From NCBI GenBank assembly GCA_945877425.1, contig CAMCRZ010000007.1, forward strand, positions 31,034 through 95,033: a stretch of 64,000 bases of DNA. Reading direction: 5' to 3'. The position numbers were made by a program, and so were the translations under genes. The DNA comes from an uncultured Treponema sp. GTDB taxonomy: Bacteria > Spirochaetota > Spirochaetia > Treponematales > Treponemataceae. The first letter of the stretch is position 1. Each line of letters starts with the position of its first letter. Of this stretch, positions 9,343-17,978 are shown in pieces. The notes below the pieces were generated by a model that had not been told where the DNA came from, did no database searches, and saw nothing but the letters and a program-made list of their open reading frames with translations.

Positions 9343-9378
9343 CCCGAAATATGTTACTATTCATAGTATGATTTCGGG
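9343..9378 (+). promoter_or_regulatory. Hairpin and extended -10 around the permease start
   Basis: An extended -10 (TGT-TACTAT, 9352-9360) lies 7 nt before the ATG at 9368 and no Shine-Dalgarno is present. Perfect 8 bp arms CCCGAAAT (9343-9350) and ATTTCGGG (9371-9378) bracket the start codon. If transcription begins at the ATG, only the right arm is in the RNA, so the repeat would act as DNA (an operator). In read-through mRNA from the upstream gene it could fold over the start codon. Confidence 0.4.
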
Positions 9379-10282
9379 TATTTTTATTGAAGGCTTAATT
9401 TACGGAATAATGGTGCTTGGCGTTTTCGGCACATTCCGGGTTTTAAATTTCTGTGACATGACAGTTGACGGCTCTTTTCCAATGGGAGCTTGTATTCTTG
9501 CAGCGTGTCTTGCAAAAGGGCTGCCTGTTTATACAGGAATGATTCTTGCTTTTACAGGCGGACTTGCTGCAGGTTTAGTTACCGGCTTAATCTATTCCAA
9601 ACTTCACATTCCTGATTTACTTGCAGGAATTCTTACTATGACAATGCTTTATTCCATCAACATCAGGATAATGCACAATTCGTCTATTTATTCATACCTT
9701 GGAACCAGAACACTTTACGATTCAATCCTTGAAAAAACAAAAGCAATTTTTCCATCACTTGTAAACACAGACTGGGGCTTTGTGGCTTTTCTTGTGATTT
9801 TTGTGCTTGTACTCAAATTTGCCATAGACTTGTTTTACCACACTGACATGGGCCTGACTATGGGCGCTTTAGGTTCAAATCCTCAGCTTATAATTTCTCA
9901 AGGCGTAAACCCTGACTTGCTTAGAATAATCGGCATTTGTTTCGGAAACGGAATGGCTGCTCTTGCCGGTGCATTGTTTTCCATGTACGCTGGTTCTGCA
10001 GACGTAAGCATTGGCACGGGAACAATTGTAAGCGGACTTGCTTCACTTATGCTGGGAGAATTTGTAATACGGTCTAACAAAATTGAACTTCAGACTTTCC
10101 GTGTTTTACTTGGTTCATGCATTTACAGGGCACTTATTATTCTTGCACGACGCTACGGAAGATTTATAGGGCTTACTGCAAACGATCTTAAACTTATTAC
10201 AGGCATTCTGATTATACTGTGCCTTATTTTTTCAAAACTTAAAATTTACAAAAAAAGAACTGGCGGTGCAAAAAATGATTAA
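9368..10282 (+). CDS. ABC transporter permease (TrpY-like)
   Basis: A highly hydrophobic protein of 304 residues with about eight or nine membrane spans, of the BPD_transp_2/LivH-like type. Conserved glycine-rich helices are visible, such as DMTVDGSFPMGACILAA and GNGMAALAGALFSMYAG. It should form the membrane channel of the importer whose binding protein is upstream and whose ATPase overlaps its last codons. It has its own predicted leaderless start, so it may be expressed separately from the binding protein. Confidence 0.85.
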   Translation: MISGIFIEGLIYGIMVLGVFGTFRVLNFCDMTVDGSFPMGACILAACLAKGLPVYTGMILAFTGGLAAGLVTGLIYSKLHIPDLLAGILTMTMLYSINIRIMHNSSIYSYLGTRTLYDSILEKTKAIFPSLVNTDWGFVAFLVIFVLVLKFAIDLFYHTDMGLTMGALGSNPQLIISQGVNPDLLRIIGICFGNGMAALAGALFSMYAGSADVSIGTGTIVSGLASLMLGEFVIRSNKIELQTFRVLLGSCIYRALIILARRYGRFIGLTANDLKLITGILIILCLIFSKLKIYKKRTGGAKND

Positions 10283-11078
10283 ACTTGAAAATATTGGAAT
10301 TACTTTTCATCCTGGAACTCCAGACGAAAATCAGGCTTTAAAAAACATCAACTTAAAAATCAACAAAGGTGATTTTATTACAGTCATTGGTTCTAACGGT
10401 GCAGGAAAATCTACGCTTTACAATGTGATTTCAGGAAACCTTTTTCCCACAACTGGAACTATTACGCTTGAAACTTCTGAAGGCATAAAAGACATTACTA
10501 AGCAGAAAGAATACAAACGTTCCCGTTACATTGGACGTATTTTCCAGAATCCGCTTTTAGGAACAGCCGGAAAAATGAGCCTTGAAGACAACATGACCAT
10601 TGCTTCTAAAAAAGGATTTAAAGGTTTAAAAATCAGTTTGAATTCAAAAACACGCGCAATGTTTAAAGAGCAGCTTTCTGTTTTGGGAATGGGTCTTGAA
10701 AACCGCTTAAACGATAACGTTGAACTTTTTTCTGGCGGACAAAGACAAGCCCTTACTTTGCTTATGGCAGTTATGTCTAAACCGGAAATTCTTTTACTTG
10801 ATGAACACACAGCTGCCCTTGATCCTACAAACGCCGCAATTATAATGGAACTGACAAAACGTTTTGCAAAAGAATACAATCTTACTGTAATGATGGTTAC
10901 CCACAATATGCAGCACGCACTTGATTTTGGAAACCGCCTTATTATGATGGACGCAGGTGAAATTATTTACGACGCTGACGAAAAAGAAAAATCAACTCTT
11001 ACAATGGAAACTCTCATTGCTAAGTTTAAGTCCATCAAAAATAAATCACTTACCAGCGATCAAATGCTTTTGCAGTAA
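10275..11078 (+). CDS. ABC transporter ATP-binding protein (TrpZ-like)
   Basis: Cytoplasmic ATPase of the importer. The Walker A motif GSNGAGKST is at about residues 39-47, the signature is FSGGQRQAL, Walker B is ILLLDEH and the switch His is in VTHNM. The ATG at 10275 overlaps the permease stop by 8 bp; the GTG at 10266 is less likely. The 3' end overlaps the convergent minus-strand gene by 29 bp. Confidence 0.9.
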   Translation: MIKLENIGITFHPGTPDENQALKNINLKINKGDFITVIGSNGAGKSTLYNVISGNLFPTTGTITLETSEGIKDITKQKEYKRSRYIGRIFQNPLLGTAGKMSLEDNMTIASKKGFKGLKISLNSKTRAMFKEQLSVLGMGLENRLNDNVELFSGGQRQALTLLMAVMSKPEILLLDEHTAALDPTNAAIIMELTKRFAKEYNLTVMMVTHNMQHALDFGNRLIMMDAGEIIYDADEKEKSTLTMETLIAKFKSIKNKSLTSDQMLLQ

Positions 11079-13164
11079 AGCCTTTGTACCTTCTGATTTT
11101 CTTAATACGTTTTGCACTGCTTATTAAAACTGAAACTTCAGTATTAAGATTTTCAAGAAACAGTGTTACAGTCTGCTGTTCAGATTTTTTGTTTAAACTT
11201 ACAGGGCTTCCAAGATAAGGTTCGTTTCTTCCTTCCACTTCAATGTAAAGAAGGGCACCGCTTTGCATTGCACTTTCTATTAAGTGAATTTTTCCAGTAT
11301 GATCCATTGCAGTAGCTTCATTTTTTTCAAAGCGCACAGAAGTAGCACGAAGCTGTTCGACATTTAAAATCGTCTTATTTTTAATGCGCTCTTTCAGACA
11401 TTCTTTTTGTGCAGCAGTAAAATTACTTTTTTCAAGTGCATCTTCCATTTCCGCAATTACTGACTGCTGAAGTTTTTCGTCCGGCAGTTTTATCTCTTCA
11501 CTTTTGTTAAAGAAAGAAGTTTCCAATTCCTGCTTATAAACTTTTGTAAACGGAACAATTTCTTCTTCAACTTTTGGCGTTTGGATTTTTCCTATAAAGT
11601 CTAAGCCGCTTTTTGCAATAATCATTTGAGCCTGAATGTCATCAGTGAAATTCAAAATGAAAATTCCGGGAGCAATTTCTTTAAAAATAAATTTTTCTAG
11701 AACGGGATTTTTTCTTACAATAATGGAATTTTCTTCTGAAACTTTTAAAACAAAACCTTTGTACAAAACGGCAGAATTAAACGAAGCTTTCCAATCCTGC
11801 AAATTGATTTTTAAATTCTGAGGCACAGGATACAAACTGAATTTATTCAATGCATTGCAAATTTCTTCTTCCGTTAAGCCGTTGTCAAAAGAACTCATTA
11901 CGCTTTTTTTCGTAAGTTCAAAAACTGTTGCCGTGTCAAAATGCTTTACTTCAAGAAACTTCATCATTGAAATCAAATTTAAAAGCGACAGTCCTTTTAT
12001 TATCGTTACGGAATTTCCTGCGTTAATGCTTACAAGCTTTTCTTCAGATTCTTCGTTTAAAATTTCAAAAAAGTTTTTTTCTACAGTAAAAATTTCTTCT
12101 CCGCTTTCTGACGTTCCCACATTCTGAATGAGCCCTAAAGAAATTGCCCTCTCTATAACAAGTTCAAACAAGCCTGAATCAGAAAAAGTTTCCGCTGTCT
12201 GAACAAAAACTTTTGACATCATTGAAGCAAATCTTTTTCTGCCAGGCATATTGTCTTTGCCGCATTCTTCTTTTAACAAAAAGCCAAGACGCACAAGCTG
12301 AAGCTTAGTAAGAAGCCGCCCTTCTATCTGATACATAAGCGTATTTAAAAGCTGTGCATTTTCATGTAAAGTACTTCGGCTAAAATGACCTGCTGCAGCC
12401 GTACACAAGTAACAGGCAATGGCACAAAAACTTTGCTGGGAAAACACTTCAATTCTTTTCCAGTCAATTAAAATATCTTTTTCACTTTCTTTAATAAGAG
12501 AAAGATTTTTCATGGCAGTAAACAAAATCTGCATCTGTCCGGCGGTTCCGAAAATTTCTTCAAGTTCGTTTAGGTTTTTCTTTTTAAAAATTCCGTCAGC
12601 CTTTGCCAGTTCTGGATGAATGTTTATGTAAGAAATAAAACTTCCAATCAGTAAAGGTGAAAGCGCAAAATTATTTTTCTTATGTTCAGCAATTTTATTT
12701 TCAGAAAAAATTTTTGTGCTGTTAATGTAAGGCTCAAGTTCCTGTGCAAGCATGGGATTTATTTTAAAAATCACTTTTTTAGTTTTTGCATCTTCAATGT
12801 GAAAAATTATAAGCCTGTCTTCAAGATTTGCCATTCGTTCAAAAAATGCAACGGTCTGTTTCAGTTCAGAAAAATCATTTCCGCTGTTTATAAAATCAAG
12901 AAGTTTTTGCTGAGTGCAGTCAGGAATTATTTTTATTGCTGCAAGAAGTTTTACGTCAACATCATCAAGTAAAGAAATAAGATTTTTTTTATTTTCACTT
13001 TTGCGGATAAAATTTGAAAGTGACTTTACAATGTCGTGTTTGTTAAATGGCGTTTTAATTTGCCCGAGATAAACGTGAACGATTTCAAAAAAATATTCAT
13101 CTTTGTAAGACGCAATACTTTCCTGCCATTCCATTATCTGCTTAACTTTTTCGTCTAAAATCAT
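11050..13164 (-). CDS. Helicase-associated protein paired with XPB
   Basis: A 704-residue soluble protein that I can place only by context and general character. Bacterial XPB/ERCC3-type helicases are often encoded next to a large, poorly conserved protein with an XPB-like N-terminal/helicase-associated domain (PF13625-type), and this gene starts 6 bp after the helicase gene. The sequence is mostly helical, with winged-helix-like segments (for example KFLEVKHFDTATVFELTKKSV) and a C-terminal part near residues 590-700 with the SAMQSGALLYIEVEGRNEPYLGSP pattern of a WYL- or PUA-like beta domain. A role as partner in DNA repair is inference. Confidence 0.6.
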   Translation of the reverse strand: MILDEKVKQIMEWQESIASYKDEYFFEIVHVYLGQIKTPFNKHDIVKSLSNFIRKSENKKNLISLLDDVDVKLLAAIKIIPDCTQQKLLDFINSGNDFSELKQTVAFFERMANLEDRLIIFHIEDAKTKKVIFKINPMLAQELEPYINSTKIFSENKIAEHKKNNFALSPLLIGSFISYINIHPELAKADGIFKKKNLNELEEIFGTAGQMQILFTAMKNLSLIKESEKDILIDWKRIEVFSQQSFCAIACYLCTAAAGHFSRSTLHENAQLLNTLMYQIEGRLLTKLQLVRLGFLLKEECGKDNMPGRKRFASMMSKVFVQTAETFSDSGLFELVIERAISLGLIQNVGTSESGEEIFTVEKNFFEILNEESEEKLVSINAGNSVTIIKGLSLLNLISMMKFLEVKHFDTATVFELTKKSVMSSFDNGLTEEEICNALNKFSLYPVPQNLKINLQDWKASFNSAVLYKGFVLKVSEENSIIVRKNPVLEKFIFKEIAPGIFILNFTDDIQAQMIIAKSGLDFIGKIQTPKVEEEIVPFTKVYKQELETSFFNKSEEIKLPDEKLQQSVIAEMEDALEKSNFTAAQKECLKERIKNKTILNVEQLRATSVRFEKNEATAMDHTGKIHLIESAMQSGALLYIEVEGRNEPYLGSPVSLNKKSEQQTVTLFLENLNTEVSVLISSAKRIKKIRRYKGFTAKAFDRW

Positions 13165-13170
13165 AAACCC

Positions 13171-14955
13171 TTAACTCCATTCAGGCGGCAGCTCTTCATC
13201 AAGTTCGTTTAAACTTTCACTGTTTTCCCAACGAATTATTCTGTAAGCATAACCTTGTTCCGCAAGAAATTTCTGTCTGTTAGAACCAAATTCTTCTTCA
13301 ACTGTATTCCGTGTAATAAGCGTAAAAAATCTGCTCTTTCTTTCTTTAGGCCGCAATATTCTTCCAAGACGCTGGGCTTCTTCCTGCCGTGAACCAAAAG
13401 TTCCGCTTACTTGAATTGCAAGGCTTGCGTCCGGAAGGTTGATTGCGAAATTTGCAACTTTGCTTACAACAAGAACACGTATCTTTCCGTTTCTGAAGTC
13501 ATCGTAAATTTTATCACGGTCAGCAGTTTTTGTTTTTCCTGTAATGATTGGCGCATCTAAAAGTTCAGCAAGAATGTTCAGCTGTTCAAGATACTGACCT
13601 ATTACAAGAATTTTGTCCTGGGAAAACTTTTCAACTATATCTTTTACAATTTGATTTTTAACAGGATTTTCGCTGGCAATGCGGTACTTTTCCCGTAAAG
13701 TTGCAACTGCATAATCAAGCTCTTTTTCCTGCTGAAAATTCAACCGCACTTCAATACATTCGGCACTGGCAATCCATTTGCTTTTTTCAAGTTCTTTCCA
13801 GGGAACATCGTAACGCTTTGGACCTACAAGAGAAAAAACATGACCTTCCTTTCCGTCTTCACGAACAAGAGTTGCCGTAAGCCCTACACGGTTTATAGCC
13901 TGAACTTCTGCAACAACGCGGAACACTGGAGCCGGAAGCATGTGCACTTCATCGTAAATTACAAGTCCCCAGTTGTTTTTCCTGAACAAATCAAAATGTG
14001 GGTAAGGTCCGACTTTATCAGGACGCCACGTAAGAATCTGGTAAGTTGCAACTGTTACAGATTTAATTGTTTTTTCTTCGCCTGTATATTCAGCAATGTC
14101 CTGGGAAGTTAAGTTTGTCTTTTCTAAAAGTTCGTCTATCCACTGATGAACGGCAGAAATGTTTGTAGTTAAAATCAAAGTCTTGGTTTTTAGCCGTGAC
14201 ATTATTTCCATGCCCACAACAGTTTTTCCTGCACCGCAAGGAAGTACAATTGTACCAAAGCCAGTTCCAGGTCCGCCGTCGCCTAAAAGTGCATCTGCTG
14301 ATTTTTTCTGATAATCACGAATATCAAATTTCTTGCCCTCAGCTGTTTCTGTTTTTAAACTGATTTCAAGGTACTCGCCTTTCGCCAAAGGAACATCATC
14401 TTTAACAGGCCAGTTTAATTCCAGCAATGACTGTTTTACAGTTCCACGGTCAACAAGCAAAAGCGTAAAGCAATATTTTTTTTCGTCTTCAGTAAGCTGC
14501 ACAACGGAATTTTCTGTTTCTTCATAAACTGCAGGTGAAAGATATTTTTTTGCAACAGAGCTGGCATTTATTTCTTTGTATACACGCTGATTGCCTGCAA
14601 CAAGATAAAGCCTGTCAATAATTTTGCCGTCTTCTTCTTTTGGAGCACATGGAACAAGCCTTAACATTCCAAAGCGGCTGGCAGTTTCTTCTATCCAGAT
14701 TTTTACAGAAGCAGGCACATCGTATCTGGCAAATTGATCTAAAACAGCAACTGCATCTTTAGCACTGAAATCTGCACTGGCAGCATTCCACAAAGAAAGA
14801 GGCGTTAACTGGTAAGTGTGCAAATGTTCCGGAGAACTTATAAGTTCAGCAAAGGGAATAAGTGCATTGCGACATTCTTCGGCTAAAGGAGAATGAACAT
14901 CAAGTAAAAGTGTTCTGTCCGACTGAACGATTAAAGGATTAGAAGGATTTGCCAT
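13171..14955 (-). CDS. XPB/ERCC3-type DNA repair helicase
   Basis: A superfamily 2 3'-5' helicase of 594 residues. An N-terminal damage-recognition-like region of about 210 residues precedes the motor. Walker A is LPCGAGKT (about 238-245), motif II is DEVH, and the RED motif diagnostic of XPB is seen in GLTATLVREDGKE. The C-terminal motor carries SGTFGSRQEEAQRLGRILRPK (motifs V-VI). Bacterial XPB unwinds DNA and is proposed to act in excision repair. The ATG at 14955 has no Shine-Dalgarno; TAAAAT lies 8 nt upstream with TTGCTG 17 bp further, so a leaderless transcript is predicted. The partner gene follows in the same operon. Confidence 0.93.
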   Translation of the reverse strand: MANPSNPLIVQSDRTLLLDVHSPLAEECRNALIPFAELISSPEHLHTYQLTPLSLWNAASADFSAKDAVAVLDQFARYDVPASVKIWIEETASRFGMLRLVPCAPKEEDGKIIDRLYLVAGNQRVYKEINASSVAKKYLSPAVYEETENSVVQLTEDEKKYCFTLLLVDRGTVKQSLLELNWPVKDDVPLAKGEYLEISLKTETAEGKKFDIRDYQKKSADALLGDGGPGTGFGTIVLPCGAGKTVVGMEIMSRLKTKTLILTTNISAVHQWIDELLEKTNLTSQDIAEYTGEEKTIKSVTVATYQILTWRPDKVGPYPHFDLFRKNNWGLVIYDEVHMLPAPVFRVVAEVQAINRVGLTATLVREDGKEGHVFSLVGPKRYDVPWKELEKSKWIASAECIEVRLNFQQEKELDYAVATLREKYRIASENPVKNQIVKDIVEKFSQDKILVIGQYLEQLNILAELLDAPIITGKTKTADRDKIYDDFRNGKIRVLVVSKVANFAINLPDASLAIQVSGTFGSRQEEAQRLGRILRPKERKSRFFTLITRNTVEEEFGSNRQKFLAEQGYAYRIIRWENSESLNELDEELPPEWS

Positions 14956-14963
14956 AACAATCC

Positions 14964-14992
14964 ATTTTACATCTTTACGAAAATTTCAGCAA
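14964..14992 (-). promoter_or_regulatory. Leaderless promoter of the XPB gene
   Basis: On the minus strand TTGCTG (14992-14987), a 17 bp spacer and TAAAAT (14969-14964) end 8 nt before the ATG at 14955. No ribosome binding site fits in between. Confidence 0.5.
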
Positions 14993-15024
14993 TTAACTAA
15001 AAGATTTTTCTTGATGAATATTTT

Positions 15025-15696
15025 TTAATCAGTTATGGAAAATTCGGAAAGGCTGCCTATTTCTTTAAGCTGCAAAACTAAATCAGAAAAATTTTCTTCT
15101 TTTGGAGCTTTAACTGAATAATGAAGTATAAGCTGTTTTGTAGAAATTACGTTGCTTATGTTTAAATCGCAGATAATAAAACCGTGGCTTTCTATAATTG
15201 ATTTTAATTTTTTTAAGTCAACATTTTCCTGTTCAAAACAAAGGTGAAGGATTTTATTTCTTCCGGCAGGAAACATTTTTTCTTCAACACGCTCAAGAGT
15301 AAGAAGGAGAATTAAAATTACAAATAAAACAAAAAAAGCCGGAATAAAAAGCCCTGCCCCAATTGCCAGACCTAAAGCAGCACTTGTCCAGATTACAGCA
15401 GCAGAAGTTAAGCCCCTTACGTTAATTCCAAGCTTCATGATTACGCCGCCGCCAAGAAAACCAATTCCGCTTACAACACCGGCAGAAATTCTCGTAGGAT
15501 CGCCGCCGCCTTCAGTGTTAAAAACCGAAGCAGAAAGAATGGAAAGAAGAGTTGAAGATACGGAAATTAAAATCAAAGTTCTTGAGCCAATAAACTGATT
15601 GCGGCTTTTTCTTTCAAGACCAAGTACAAAGCCAATTACAATACTGCACAAAATTTTTATAATACATTCCAACGAAAAGCCTAGAGAAAAATCCAT
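15025..15696 (-). CDS. MgtC/SapB family membrane protein
   Basis: The N-terminal 130 residues hold four or five membrane spans with the MgtC/SapB hallmarks GFVLGLERKSRNQFIGSRT, GIGFLGGGVIMK and GLTSAAVIWTSAALGLAIG. A soluble ACT-like C-terminal domain follows. Family members influence Mg2+ or phosphate homeostasis and regulate membrane ATPases; the role here is not evident. A GGAG lies about 6 nt before the ATG. It sits 39 bp downstream of the SDR-like gene. Confidence 0.88.
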   Translation of the reverse strand: MDFSLGFSLECIIKILCSIVIGFVLGLERKSRNQFIGSRTLILISVSSTLLSILSASVFNTEGGGDPTRISAGVVSGIGFLGGGVIMKLGINVRGLTSAAVIWTSAALGLAIGAGLFIPAFFVLFVILILLLTLERVEEKMFPAGRNKILHLCFEQENVDLKKLKSIIESHGFIICDLNISNVISTKQLILHYSVKAPKEENFSDLVLQLKEIGSLSEFSITD

Positions 15697-15735
15697 CTCA
15701 ACTCCATTAAATCAGTTATAATTGCAAAAGCAAAA

Positions 15736-16569
15736 TTATTTTTTTCTAAACAGACTGAAACCACTGCCTGAAGGTTTAGCTCCGATTTTTATCCACTGGA
15801 AATTTTTCTTCTGCTTACCGTTTGAACTTTCAGCAGCATCAAGATAATTTCCCAGCCACTTCCCGATAGTGTCGTCTTTTCTTGCTTCATCAAAAGTTGA
15901 ATCACCGCGGACAAGGTAAATGTTAAGAAAATCTTCTTTAGAATAAACTGCACAGATATTTTCAGCAAAAGATGTAAAGGCAGCCGCAGCAGCAGCAACT
16001 AAAGGAGACGCAATAGGAACTGAGCCGTTTTTTACAGCAGGAGATTTTAATGCATCAAGTGCGCAAGGTCCTTCTTTTATAAGGAACACAAGGCTTCCTG
16101 GTTCAGATGAATTATTTTTTCTTTCAAACCGATTTATAATTTCAGAAGTCAAATACTGAAACCCAAGAATAAGTTCATCACAACTGCGGGCAATTTCTTC
16201 CGGTTCAAAAGGCTGTGCATTGGAAGCAAAATATTCTTCATCAAAATAAAGAACTGCTTCGTCCATTTTTTCAAAAAAATTTTCTGTCTGCAAAACAAGG
16301 TTTCTGGCAGAAAGTGCCGAAGAAGGATTCCATGGAAAAGTACAGATGCCTGTCTGAGACTGAAGTTTTTTTTCTTCTTCAAAAGCCTCAACTTCTGCCT
16401 TACGTTCTGCAATAGTTTTTTTCTTTAAAGACAAATCGTCTTCATCAGAATCAATATAATTATCTTCCCTTTCTGTCATTACAACTTTTCTAGAAGTAAA
16501 GGCAAGACCGTCTGAAAATTTTTCGCCGTCGTTAGAATTTTTTCCTGCAACAAGAATAGTTTTACTCAT
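15736..16569 (-). CDS. Uncharacterised protein with a Rossmann-like start
   Basis: A 277-residue protein I cannot assign. It begins SKTILVAGKNSNDGEKFSDGLAF, which resembles the first strand-loop of a short-chain dehydrogenase. The usual TGxxxGIG and YxxxK motifs are absent, so if it is an SDR it is degenerate. A charged, coiled-coil-prone stretch at about residues 40-75 interrupts the fold. An Ala-rich helix (VAAAAAAFTSFAENI) appears where SDRs have their helix after the Tyr/Lys motif. The start at 16569 is chosen because TATACT ends 8 nt upstream, giving a leaderless mRNA that mirrors the divergent symporter gene. Confidence 0.55.
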   Translation of the reverse strand: MSKTILVAGKNSNDGEKFSDGLAFTSRKVVMTEREDNYIDSDEDDLSLKKKTIAERKAEVEAFEEEKKLQSQTGICTFPWNPSSALSARNLVLQTENFFEKMDEAVLYFDEEYFASNAQPFEPEEIARSCDELILGFQYLTSEIINRFERKNNSSEPGSLVFLIKEGPCALDALKSPAVKNGSVPIASPLVAAAAAAFTSFAENICAVYSKEDFLNIYLVRGDSTFDEARKDDTIGKWLGNYLDAAESSNGKQKKNFQWIKIGAKPSGSGFSLFRKK

Positions 16570-16577
16570 ACCCGAAA

Positions 16578-16627
16578 AGTATAGCACAGTTATTTCCATT
16601 TGCAAATAATACCTAAAATGATATAAT
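16578..16627. promoter_or_regulatory. Symmetric divergent promoters sharing one -35 box
   Basis: The palindrome TTGCAA (16600-16605, within TTTGCAAA 16599-16606) can serve as -35 in both directions. To the right, TATAAT (16622-16627) follows a 16 bp spacer and the ATG at 16636 is 8 nt further. To the left, TATACT (16583-16578) follows a 16 bp spacer and the ATG at 16569 is also 8 nt further. No Shine-Dalgarno exists on either side. Confidence 0.6.
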
Positions 16628-16635
16628 CTTTTATT

Positions 16636-17865
16636 ATGAAACTTTGGCTTAAATATTTAATAGGTGTTGTTCTTGGAATTTTTCTTGCAGTGATTTTTCC
16701 TGAAAACAGTGTAAGAGGACTTGATTTTTTAGATTTTATAAATAATCTTGTCATTCACATTGGAAGATATATGCTTCTTCCTGTTTTATTTTTTTCCATT
16801 TCAACTGCCTGCTTTAATCTTAGGGAAGAAAAGCAGATTTTAAAATCAGGTATATGGATTTTCGGAGTTTTAATTGCATCTTCCGTACTTCTTGTTTTAA
16901 TAGGTTTAGTTTCTTCGTTAATCGTAAATTTAGACAGGCTGCCTGTTCCTTACAAAAATGATAACTTAAACACAACTTTAGACATAGGCACTTTAATTAC
17001 ATCAATTTTCCCAACTTCAGGATTTGAAGTATTGCTGAACGGTGCATACCTTTTGCCATGCTTTATTTTTGCAGGTTTAGCGGGAGCAGGTGCAACAAGT
17101 GACAAATCTGCATCAAAACCGGCAGTTACGCTTTTTGAATCTTTAGCTCACGTGTGCTACAGCGTAATGTCTTTCTTTACGGAAATTCTTTCCATAGGAT
17201 TTATTGCATTGATGTGCAAATGGGTTTTAAACTTTTCAGTTTTATGGAAAAGCAAAATATTTAACTCTTTAATTTTAATGCTTACAGTTGATTTTTTTGT
17301 TGCAGCACTTGTAATTTATCCGCTTATCCTTAGAGTTTTATGCCACGACACAAGGCCTTACAGAGTTCTTTACGCTTCAATCTGTCCAGTTTTAGCAGCA
17401 TTTATCAGCGGAGACACTAATTTAACTTTAACTCTTAACTTAAGGCATGGAAGGGAAAGTTTAGGAATTAAGCCAAACTGTGCAAACGTTTCATTTCCTC
17501 TTTTTTCCATTTTCGGAAGAGGCGGTTCTGCTTTAGTTGAAACAGTAAGTTTTCTGCTCATTTACAAATCTTATTCTACAGAAGATTTATCTTTAAGCTT
17601 CATACTTTGGATTGCAGTTTTTGCATTTTTACTTTCATTCGCTCTTGCAAACTTTCCTTCAGGCGGAACATTTTTTGCCATTACAATTATGTGTGCAATG
17701 AAAGGTCACGGTCTTGAAGCAGGATATCTTTTGCTTAAGGATGTTGCACCATTTCTCTGTGCATACGCTGCAGCTTTTGATGCATTAACTGCAATTACAG
17801 GAAGCTACATTGTTGCAGTAAAAACAAAGATGATTCATCACCAGGAAATCAAGAAGTTCATCTAA
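16636..17865 (+). CDS. Dicarboxylate/amino acid:cation symporter (SDF/DAACS family)
   Basis: A polytopic membrane protein of 409 residues with the sodium:dicarboxylate symporter pattern: a hydrophobic start with IFPENSVRGLDFLDFINNLVIHIGRYMLLPVLFFS, a helical hairpin region with AAFISGDTNLTLTLN in place of the usual serine-rich hairpin, and a late FPSGGTFFAIT segment. It would import dicarboxylates or acidic/neutral amino acids with Na+ or H+; the substrate is not determined. It is a single gene with a predicted leaderless promoter and converges with the tRNA methyltransferase gene. Confidence 0.82.
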   Translation: MKLWLKYLIGVVLGIFLAVIFPENSVRGLDFLDFINNLVIHIGRYMLLPVLFFSISTACFNLREEKQILKSGIWIFGVLIASSVLLVLIGLVSSLIVNLDRLPVPYKNDNLNTTLDIGTLITSIFPTSGFEVLLNGAYLLPCFIFAGLAGAGATSDKSASKPAVTLFESLAHVCYSVMSFFTEILSIGFIALMCKWVLNFSVLWKSKIFNSLILMLTVDFFVAALVIYPLILRVLCHDTRPYRVLYASICPVLAAFISGDTNLTLTLNLRHGRESLGIKPNCANVSFPLFSIFGRGGSALVETVSFLLIYKSYSTEDLSLSFILWIAVFAFLLSFALANFPSGGTFFAITIMCAMKGHGLEAGYLLLKDVAPFLCAYAAAFDALTAITGSYIVAVKTKMIHHQEIKKFI

Positions 17866-17932
17866 CCAGACATCAAGCGCCAGACGTCACCTGCACCCGC
17901 AACGAAGTTCCCTGCACATGTTGGCTGAATGT

Positions 17933-17957
17933 AAGTTGCGGCTCTTTGGCAAGTGCG
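17933..17957 (+). repeat. Dispersed intergenic repeat core, copy 2
   Basis: AAGTTGCGG, six variable bases, GGCAAGTGCG. It matches copy 3 (35467-35491) at 20 of 25 positions, and the similarity continues upstream (a TTGGCTG near 17921). It lies between two convergent genes, in sequence that is more G/C-rich than its surroundings. Confidence 0.4.
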
Positions 17958-17978
17958 TGCAAATGCAGCGTCCGAACA

